Source: Nostoc sp. FACHB-110
GTDB taxonomy: Bacteria > Cyanobacteriota > Cyanobacteriia > Cyanobacteriales > Nostocaceae
Assembly: GCF_014697425.1 (NCBI RefSeq)
Contig: NZ_JACJRU010000031.1
Coordinates: 1-64,000, forward strand
DNA length: 64,000 nucleotides
Direction of reading: 5' to 3'
Below, piece after piece: positions 54,689 to 60,890 of this stretch. The first letter of the stretch is position 1. Each line of letters opens with the position of its first letter. Below the pieces are notes generated by a model, which did not search any database, was not told the origin of the DNA, and was given only the letters and a program-made list of their open reading frames with translations. The position numbers and the translations under genes are program-made.

Positions 54689-55387
54689 ATGAGAATTTTA
54701 TTAGTTGATGATGAAGTTGAATTAACAGATCCCCTGAGTCGCGTGTTAACTCGTGAAGGTTACACCGTTGACGCGGTTTATGATGGGACAAATGGTAGTG
54801 AATTAGCCGCAACTAGCAGTTATGACTTATTAATTTTAGATTGGATGCTACCAGGAAAAACTGGTCTAGAGATTTGTCAACAACTGCGTCAACAAGGTAA
54901 ATCTACGCCAGTGCTATTTCTTACCGCCAAAGATACTTTAGACGATCGCGTTGAAGGTTTAGACGCAGGTGCAGATGATTATTTAGTGAAACCCTTTGAA
55001 TTGCGCGAGTTATTAGCGAGAGTTCGCGCTTTATTGCGTCGGGGTGGTTCTCAAGCCCAGGAAACCACGAATGGAAGGCTAGTAGTTGCTGATTTAGAGC
55101 TTGACTGCGACAATCAAGTAGCCTACCGTCAAGGACGCATCATTGAACTATCGCAAAAAGAAAGCCAACTGCTGCAATACTTTATGGAGCATACTGGACA
55201 GTTATTAACTCACGCTCAAATTATGGAACATCTGTGGCAAGATGAGGAACAGCCAAGTAGTAATGTAATTGCTGCATTAATTCGCTTATTGCGCCGCAAA
55301 ATTGAAGTCGGAAAAGAAACTACATTGATTCACACAGTTTACGGTAAAGGTTATCGTTTTGGTACAGCTATAGATTCAGGGCATTAA
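54689..55387 (+). CDS. OmpR/PhoB-family response regulator (RppA-like), 232 aa
   Basis: The start is the ATG at 54689, giving MRILLVDDEVEL; an earlier in-frame codon at 54566 would add hydrophobic residues unlike any regulator and overlap hisG. The receiver has DDE, the phospho-Asp in LLILDWMLPG, Thr in FLTAKD and Lys in LVKPF. The C-terminal winged helix ends with HTVYGKGYRFG. It resembles RppA/ManR-type cyanobacterial regulators of redox or metal responses, but the exact orthologue is uncertain. No kinase is adjacent. Confidence 0.9.
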   Translation: MRILLVDDEVELTDPLSRVLTREGYTVDAVYDGTNGSELAATSSYDLLILDWMLPGKTGLEICQQLRQQGKSTPVLFLTAKDTLDDRVEGLDAGADDYLVKPFELRELLARVRALLRRGGSQAQETTNGRLVVADLELDCDNQVAYRQGRIIELSQKESQLLQYFMEHTGQLLTHAQIMEHLWQDEEQPSSNVIAALIRLLRRKIEVGKETTLIHTVYGKGYRFGTAIDSGH

Positions 55388-55511
55388 ACAGGACATTTTT
55401 ACAAGGTGTTTGATCAATGGTCGATGCACTAAGTTGTTTCATCATTAATGAAAGTCACACTCTTGTAATAGCCCAAATCTATCAGCTTCCTTACTCCATT
55501 CTCTTCTTCAC

Positions 55512-56636
55512 ATGGATATCTATCAAATTGCATTTCGTCCACTACTGTTCAATGTGCTGAAAACAGATGCAGAGTGGTTACATAAGCAGGCTATTCGCAG
55601 TCTAGATTGGTTATCGCAAAATCATCATGCTTCTGCTAGTTTAGTCAATCAAACTTTACAGCAGTCTTTGTGTCTGTGCGATCGCCGGCTGGAACAAAAT
55701 TTGTTTGGGCTAAATTTTCCCAACCCCCTGGGTTTAGCAGCTGGTTTTGATAAAGATGGGGTAGGTGCAAAAATTTGGTCTAACTTTGGTTTTGGCTTCG
55801 CTGAGTTGGGAACTGTGACTTTTCATCCCCAACCCGGAAATCCCCAACCAAGGTTATTTCGCTTACCTGTAGACCAAGCTGTTCTGAATCGGATGGGTTT
55901 TAATAATCAAGGTGCAGCAATTATGGCTGCTAGGTTAGCAGCACACCAAGATTTCACTCATACAATACCCATCGGCATAAATTTAGGTAAATCGAAAATC
56001 ACCCCGTTAGAAGCAGCCGCCGCAGACTACCTCAACAGTTTCCGCTTACTCAAAGAATTAGGCGATTATTTTGTGGTGAATGTCTCTTCACCCAATACAC
56101 CAGGATTGCGATCGCTCCAAGATGCCGCTATGCTCAGTTCTATCTTGGACGTACTACAAACAGAAAACAATACACATAAACCAATATTTGTCAAGATAGC
56201 ACCTGATTTAGAATGGGAAGCGATCGCCGACATTATTGGCTTGGCTAAAACCTACCAATTAGCAGGAATCATTGCCACAAACACCACAATCAGCCGTGAT
56301 GGCTTGAAAACCCAGCTAATTCACCCAACTGGGAAACCCCCGCAAGATGAAGCTGGCGGAATTAGTGGTGCGCCATTGCGCGATCGCTCCACAGAAATCA
56401 TCAAGTTTATTTGGCAGCAAACCCAAGGGCAAATTCCCATTATCGGGGTTGGTGGCATATTTTCCGCAGAAGACGCTTGGGAAAAAATCACTGCGGGAGC
56501 CAGCCTTATTCAAGTTTATACAGGCTGGATTTATGAAGGCCCCTTGATGGTGCGCCGAATTTTAACTGATTTGCTAACCAAGTTAGAGCAGCATAAATTA
56601 AACTCGATCACCGAAGCGATCGCTTTAGAAGTATGA
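55512..56636 (+). CDS. pyrD: dihydroorotate dehydrogenase (quinone)
   Basis: Class 2 PyrD oxidises dihydroorotate to orotate, passing electrons to quinone at the membrane. The FMN barrel shows GLAAGFDKDG, GFGFAELGTVT, the catalytic-serine region VNVSSPNTPGLR and GVGGIFSAEDAWEKI. An N-terminal helical extension (IAFRPLLFNVLKTDAEWLHK) marks the quinone-dependent class. Length (374) is normal. It follows the OmpR-type regulator on the same strand with a 124-base gap, so co-transcription is uncertain. Confidence 0.96.
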   Translation: MDIYQIAFRPLLFNVLKTDAEWLHKQAIRSLDWLSQNHHASASLVNQTLQQSLCLCDRRLEQNLFGLNFPNPLGLAAGFDKDGVGAKIWSNFGFGFAELGTVTFHPQPGNPQPRLFRLPVDQAVLNRMGFNNQGAAIMAARLAAHQDFTHTIPIGINLGKSKITPLEAAAADYLNSFRLLKELGDYFVVNVSSPNTPGLRSLQDAAMLSSILDVLQTENNTHKPIFVKIAPDLEWEAIADIIGLAKTYQLAGIIATNTTISRDGLKTQLIHPTGKPPQDEAGGISGAPLRDRSTEIIKFIWQQTQGQIPIIGVGGIFSAEDAWEKITAGASLIQVYTGWIYEGPLMVRRILTDLLTKLEQHKLNSITEAIALEV

Positions 56637-56916
56637 AAGCTAAAGTATGAAGTCTGAAAATTATAGATGCGTAGTAGCTTGCAGCAAACTAGGCCAAAAA
56701 ATGAAATTTATATTTTAGGACTTACGCACAAAGATTGTCTGTGAAGACTGGGTTAATCGGTGTCGGGTCTGGGGTGTGAGGGTTTTGGATATATACACCC
56801 CTACACCCCTACACCCTTGCCCCCTTCTCTAAACCCTTGATTTTTAGTTTTCATGCTTAAGTCCTGTATTTCATACTTCATACTTCATACTTCATACTTC
56901 ATACTTCATACTTCAT
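56637..56916. repeat. spacer with MITE end and TACTTCA tandem repeats
   Basis: At about 56720 the 11-base GGACTTACGCA occurs as a single, unpaired MITE end. At about 56868-56915 are seven tandem copies of the heptamer CATACTT, an STRR tract that ends at the stop codon of the next gene. Non-coding. Confidence 0.7.
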
Positions 56917-57642
56917 TCATGATTCTTCTATGGGAAAGAACTCTTTTGTTTTTTCCGAGAAACTCCAAGCAATACCATCAGGATCACGGCTGCGAGTCCA
57001 TTCAGGAAAATCTGGATCATTACGCCGCTTGTAGACAGTGCTGGAATAAACATTCAACCGTTTCGCTAATTCTGATTGAATCAGCGAACCGAAAACTAAC
57101 TGTTTTGCTAAATTGGGTTGAACTTCTGTATGAGTTGCTGGCGCTGCTAATTCAACTTCGGGTTCTGCCACTAGTGTTTGAGGTGCTGGCGGTGCTAAAA
57201 GCGATCGCGCAGCCGTTGTTACAGGTTGAGCAGACAAAGTTTTGACAGGCTCGCTACTGTCAAGAATATTACCCAAAATACTGGCAGTAATAAAGTAATA
57301 AACTTCATTGCCTGAACCAGCATTGACTATACTTGCACCAAACTCGGAAGCTTTGCCATCCAGGTAGCGTTTTGCCGTTGGCCCAGGAAAACTACCGCGA
57401 ATTGCCAAATCCATCGGAGTAATTTTGCCCTGGTTTTCCCGAACTAACTGATGGAAAACCGGGTTAACTCGCTGACACCACTGTTGCCATTGATATTGCT
57501 GCCAGATATTGAAACCAATAATCAAAACCAGTAGAGCCAGCAAAAATCTCCAGGTAGAAACCAGGAAAATTATTAAAAACGATATTGGCAAAAGTAGAAC
57601 GAGAAAACCCTTCCCGCCACTTTCCATTGTTTTTTCACTCAT
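56917..57642 (-). CDS. hypothetical membrane protein with C-terminal HTH-like end, 241 aa
   Basis: The ATG at 57642 is preferred over a TTG at 57657. Two adjacent membrane helices at about 12-38 (FLVLLLPISFLIIFLVST, FLLALLVLIIGFNIW) are followed by a soluble domain with GSFPGPTAKRYLDGKASEFG, which resembles a small winged-helix fold, and a Pro/Ala-rich linker. The C terminus (IQSELAKRLNVYSSTVYKRR) reads as a helix-turn-helix. It may be a conserved cyanobacterial protein linking membrane and DNA; not recognised by name. Confidence 0.65.
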   Translation of the reverse strand: MSEKTMESGGKGFLVLLLPISFLIIFLVSTWRFLLALLVLIIGFNIWQQYQWQQWCQRVNPVFHQLVRENQGKITPMDLAIRGSFPGPTAKRYLDGKASEFGASIVNAGSGNEVYYFITASILGNILDSSEPVKTLSAQPVTTAARSLLAPPAPQTLVAEPEVELAAPATHTEVQPNLAKQLVFGSLIQSELAKRLNVYSSTVYKRRNDPDFPEWTRSRDPDGIAWSFSEKTKEFFPIEES

Positions 57643-57657
57643 GCCGATTTTTGCCAA

Positions 57658-58008
57658 GCGAATTTTTTGGGAAATAATATATTATATTGGCAAAAATTGG
57701 GACTGGTTTTTGTATCTTTTGGCAAAATTACGGAAAAGAGCAGAAATGCGATCGCTCACTTGCATCACTTCAAACCCAAACTCCCCACATTTCCGGCAAA
57801 AACAGGCAAAAATATTTTCCCTAGCAAACTCCACATTGAAAAACAAAATTTTTATATAAACATTAAGAAATATTTCTCTACTCCAATCCCTTAAAACCTC
57901 CGCGCCACTCCGCGTAAACCTCAGCGCGACGGCAGTCGCTACAACGAGGGGAACCCCCGCAACGCGCTGCCTCACCTTTGCGTTTAAAAATATATCCCTC
58001 TGTTCCCC
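57658..58008. other. spacer with dispersed GC-rich repeat
   Basis: After an AT-rich part, about 57892-57990 carries a dispersed repeat family (CCGCGCCACTCCGCGTAAAC and GCGTTTAAAA type) common in Nostocales intergenic DNA. No ORF supported. Confidence 0.5.
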
Positions 58009-58037
58009 TTGACATTCAAAATTACACGTATTACATT
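58009..58037 (+). promoter_or_regulatory. probable promoter of the Y-like RNA / TROVE locus
   Basis: Perfect -35 TTGACA (58009-58014), a 17-base spacer and a 4-of-6 -10 TACATT (58032-58037). Transcription would start near 58044, about 30 bases before the first RNA gene. The -10 match is modest. Confidence 0.5.
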
Positions 58038-58075
58038 AATACTACAAGCTGATTTTCCCAAAGGAGTTAGCCTCA

Positions 58076-58207
58076 GTAGCGGATAGCTCAAATACCAGAG
58101 CGCCCACCTTGCCTGCAAAGGCCGACATATCGAGGGTTATCGCAAATAACTTAAAACATCCTTGAGACAAAATTCTGGAGGTGCAGGTGAAAATCCTGCT
58201 CCGCTAC
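58076..58207 (+). ncRNA. tRNA-like Y-RNA-type RNA 1 (degenerate)
   Basis: GTAGCGGA (58076-58083) pairs perfectly with TCCGCTAC (58200-58207); TA then GCTC/GAGC form a D arm; the T stem GCAGG/CCTGC is perfect, but its loop reads TGAAAAT, not TTCAAAT. Instead of an anticodon arm there is an about 80-base insert. That insert shares CCTTGCCTGCAAAGGCCGA and GAGGGTTATCGC with RNA 2. The putative Ro motif is altered (GCCGAC instead of GCCGAAG) and the outer stem is lost, so this copy may be decayed. It would be about 132 nt, transcribed towards RNA 2. Confidence 0.6.
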
Positions 58208-58243
58208 ACCCCAACAAAGTGCTGAGTTAAAAATAATTCTTAT

Positions 58244-58368
58244 GTGGCGGGTAGCTCAGAGGTAGAGCGCCTAAACATCCTTATTCACCCCTTGCCTGCA
58301 AAGGCCGAAGAATGAGGGTTATCGCCTTCCACGCGGGATGTCGCAGGTTCAAATCCTGCCCTGCCACC
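58244..58368 (+). ncRNA. tRNA-like Y-RNA-type RNA 2 (most intact)
   Basis: Acceptor TGGCGGG/CCTGCCA (one G-U), with an extra G-1:C73 pair as in tRNA-His; U8-A9; D arm GCTC-AGAGGTA-GAGC; T arm GCAGG-TTCAAAT-CCTGC, all canonical. Between G26 and the T arm, an about 75-base Y module replaces the anticodon arm. CCTTATTC pairs with GAATGAGG, enclosing an internal loop with GCCGAAG and an inner GCC/GGC hairpin. That motif fits the GNCGAA(N)G pattern I recall for Ro60/Rsr-binding bacterial Y RNAs. It ends 36 bases before the TROVE start and has no anticodon, so it cannot decode. Confidence 0.75.
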
Positions 58369-58378
58369 TTTCATTTTT

Positions 58379-58390
58379 GCCCGCAAGGGC
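58379..58390 (+). promoter_or_regulatory. GNRA-tetraloop hairpin in the TROVE leader
   Basis: GCCC-GCAA-GGGC, a stable 4-bp hairpin with a GCAA tetraloop, lies between RNA 2 and the TROVE ATG, just before the GGGAG ribosome-binding site. It could act as a boundary or a weak attenuator after T5. Confidence 0.5.
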
Positions 58391-58404
58391 TGGGAGATGA
58401 AACC

Positions 58405-60006
58405 ATGAACTACAACTTCTTCACCAGAAACAAAACCAGCACGCCACAAACTCAGCCCATACCCGGACGGGAAGCCGATATGATTCAAGGCCGTTCCGGT
58501 GGCTGGATGTTTGATGCTGGCATTTGGCAAATGCTACGGCGTTGTCTGTTAGTTGGGACAGCCCAAAGCACCTATTATGCTGGTAAACAAGAATTAACTG
58601 AAGATTTTGTAGCGGTTGTCAACCAAGCTGTCGCTGAAAATCCCGGCCGTGTAGCGGAAGAAATTCTTTATGCCAGCGATGGGCGGGCTATCAATAACAG
58701 CGCACCTATCTTGGCTTTGGTCTTGCTGTCGATGGGTGAAACAAAAGAAGCAAAACAAGCTTTTGCTGAAATTTTCCCCCAAGTTGTCCGCACAGGTAGC
58801 CACTTCTACGAATGGCTAAACTACACCAAATCTCTGCGGGGCTTTGGTAAAGTTGTGCGGGAAGCAGGTAAAACTTGGCTATCACGGGAAGATGTCAAAG
58901 GTTTAGCTTACCAACTCTTGAAATATCAACAACGCCAGGGCTTTACCCACCGCGATGCTTTGCGGTTATTCCACGTCAAACCACCTACAGAAAATCACCG
59001 TCAATTATTTGAATGGGTTGTCAGAGGTTGGTCAGAATTACCCACAGAAATACCCTCACAAGCTTTGGCGCAGATTTGGTGGTATGAATGGCTAAAGCGC
59101 AACCCTGGACAAACTCACGAAGCCATTTTGCAAGGACGCTTAACCCACGAAATGGCTGCGCCAGTGGGCAATATGGACAAAGCTGCTTGGCAGTTGCTAT
59201 TTCAAGAAATGCCCATCGGTGCAATGTTACGAAACCTCGGTTCACTAACTGAACTAGGCGTATTACGCGCTGACGAAAGCGCCAACTTAGAGCGTGTTGA
59301 AGGAGTTCTCAACAATAAAGAACATCTGCGTAAAGGACGCATCCACCCAATCGATGTTTTAAAAGCTCTCAAAACTTACGAGTCTGGGGGAAGACTAGGA
59401 CGCAGTAAGAAAACTTGGACTCCCGTTCCTCGCATCGTAGACATCTTAGAAAAAGCCGTTGAGTTGTCTTTTGATGTCGTAGAACCCACAGGCAAAGTTT
59501 TTATGCACGCCGTAGACGTTTCCGGTTCGATGGGTAGCTTAGTTGCAGACATGGGACTAAGTTGCTGTGAAATTGCCACAACAATGGCATTAGTCACAGC
59601 CAAAGCCGAGAAAAACTACATGATTCGCGGCTTTGCTAATGAATTCCGTGACTTAGATATTACTGCTAAAGATAGTTTTAGTTCGGCGGTGCGTAAAGCC
59701 AGCAATCAAAACTTCGGTGGTACAGATGCGTCTGTAGCTTACGACTGGATGATTAAAAATAAGTTCAAAGCCGATGTAGTCTGCTTTTGGACTGACTCAG
59801 AAAGCTGGGCTGGTTACAAGCATCCTAGCCAAGCCTTGCAGGAGTACCGAAAAAAAATCAATCCCAATGTCAAGGCTGTATACGTCACCCTGACACCATA
59901 CCGCATCACCTTGGTAGATCCTCAAGATCCACTGTCTTGGGATTTAGCAGGATTTGACCCTGGTACACCTCGCATCATCCAAATGTTAGCAACAGGTGAA
60001 CTGTAA
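58405..60006 (+). CDS. rsr: TROVE-domain Ro60/Rsr RNA-binding protein, 533 aa
   Basis: Ro60 proteins are ring-shaped; they bind Y RNAs on the outer surface and the ends of misfolded RNAs in the hole, and help RNA maturation or decay. The TROVE helical repeats occupy about residues 1-345 (PILALVLLSMGETKEAKQAF, KSLRGFGKVVREAGKTW). A von Willebrand A domain follows (about 350-533), with the MIDAS motif DVSGSMGS, FGGTDAS and FWTDSES. At 533 residues it matches human Ro60 (538). The ATG at 58405 follows GGGAG; an upstream frame to 58312 overlaps RNA 2 and is rejected. Three Y-like RNAs flank it. Confidence 0.93.
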   Translation: MNYNFFTRNKTSTPQTQPIPGREADMIQGRSGGWMFDAGIWQMLRRCLLVGTAQSTYYAGKQELTEDFVAVVNQAVAENPGRVAEEILYASDGRAINNSAPILALVLLSMGETKEAKQAFAEIFPQVVRTGSHFYEWLNYTKSLRGFGKVVREAGKTWLSREDVKGLAYQLLKYQQRQGFTHRDALRLFHVKPPTENHRQLFEWVVRGWSELPTEIPSQALAQIWWYEWLKRNPGQTHEAILQGRLTHEMAAPVGNMDKAAWQLLFQEMPIGAMLRNLGSLTELGVLRADESANLERVEGVLNNKEHLRKGRIHPIDVLKALKTYESGGRLGRSKKTWTPVPRIVDILEKAVELSFDVVEPTGKVFMHAVDVSGSMGSLVADMGLSCCEIATTMALVTAKAEKNYMIRGFANEFRDLDITAKDSFSSAVRKASNQNFGGTDASVAYDWMIKNKFKADVVCFWTDSESWAGYKHPSQALQEYRKKINPNVKAVYVTLTPYRITLVDPQDPLSWDLAGFDPGTPRIIQMLATGEL

Positions 60007-60065
60007 AAAGTCAGAAGGCTGAAGTATAAAATTTCATACTTCAGACTTCACACTTTACACTTCTT

Positions 60066-60176
60066 GGCGGGTTATCCCTTATTCAAAACTTGCCCTTTCG
60101 GGACGAAGAATGTAGGGTTATCGGTTAACGTCTCCACCATCTCCGGGGACTAGCGGGTTCAATTCCCGCACCCGCC
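60066..60176 (+). ncRNA. tRNA-like Y-RNA-type RNA 3 (D arm missing)
   Basis: Acceptor GGCGGGT (60066-60072) pairs perfectly with ACCCGCC (60170-60176); the T arm GCGGG-TTCAATT-CCCGC is canonical. After TA the D arm is absent: the sequence goes straight into CCCTTATTC, which pairs with GAATGTAGGG around an internal loop with GACGAAG and an inner CCC-TTTC-GGG hairpin. AGGGTTATCG is shared with RNAs 1 and 2. A further 6-bp hairpin GTCTCC/GGGGAC lies in the variable-arm position. It is 59 bases past the TROVE stop, about 111 nt, and followed by a T-rich tail. The Ro motif is intact. Confidence 0.7.
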
Positions 60177-60304
60177 TTTATACTTTTTTTGAATTAAATA
60201 TTACCGCTATAGGTCTTTGCTAAAATACCCTTAAAAGCGACAGTCATTCAACGTAGTCAAGTCAATTTATTGATTTTTGATGACGAAAAAGAAGAGGTTG
60301 TGCT

Positions 60305-60640
60305 ATGGCAAAGCTAGATATCTATCGAGAGTATATCCAAAGATTACTCAAAGAATATGCAGCGCGAGATTTAGGAGAAGATAATGTAGAAGTACAACTG
60401 ATTTTTGATACTGAACACGACCATTATCAGCTTTTTTATGTTGGTTGGCGAAATCGAAGACGTGTTTATGGCCCTGTCATACATTTAGACATTAAAAATG
60501 AAAAAATTTGGCTGCAATGGAATGGTACAGAAGATGATATTGCTGCTGATTTAGTAGAATTGGGTGTACCCAAGCAAGATATTGTTTTAGGTTTTCATTC
60601 GCCTTATATGCGTCAGTTTACTGATTATGCTGTTGGTTAA
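60305..60640 (+). CDS. xisI: XisI-family protein (orphan)
   Basis: The 111-residue protein matches XisI, the fdxN-element excision controlling factor of Anabaena: MAKLDIYREYIQRLLKEYA, the HYQLFYVGWRNRRRVYGPVI core and the ending GFHSPYMRQFTDYAVG. XisI normally pairs with XisH; no xisH gene lies beside it here. Many cyanobacteria carry multiple orphan copies, so element excision is not implied. Good ribosome-binding site (GAGG) before the ATG. Confidence 0.92.
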   Translation: MAKLDIYREYIQRLLKEYAARDLGEDNVEVQLIFDTEHDHYQLFYVGWRNRRRVYGPVIHLDIKNEKIWLQWNGTEDDIAADLVELGVPKQDIVLGFHSPYMRQFTDYAVG

Positions 60641-60755
60641 ATTTTGAGTTTTTTGTACAATTCAGCCATAAATATTTATAGCAAAGTGCTGTTAGCTGTA
60701 GCGGGGCGTTTAGCCCGTGCTGAGTTAATATCCAGTCTGTGAGAAGTTTTGAGTC

Positions 60756-60846
60756 AGGACTTACGCAAAAGTATGAAGAAACGAACCGCAAAGGACGCAA
60801 AGGACACGAAGTTATAAGAGTTAGAGAGAGTTTTTGCGTAAGTCCT
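60756..60846. mobile_element. 91-bp MITE with 15-bp perfect ends
   Basis: AGGACTTACGCAAAA (60756-60770) is inverted as TTTTGCGTAAGTCCT (60832-60846). The interior contains the common GCAAAGGACGCAAAGGACAC repeat. The same ends bound the 57-bp element at 13277-13333. A target duplication is not clear (TGAGT occurs near both ends but offset). Confidence 0.65.
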
Positions 60847-60890
60847 ATGAGTAATCAAGAATGCCCTAACCTATACTTCGACTACTATAC

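Noticed and set aside
58076..58368. Ordinary tRNA genes with introns
   Set aside because: The D and T arms look like tRNA, but no anticodon arm can be formed after removing any simple intron, and the inserted part has a conserved Y-RNA-like stem-loop shared with RNA 3.
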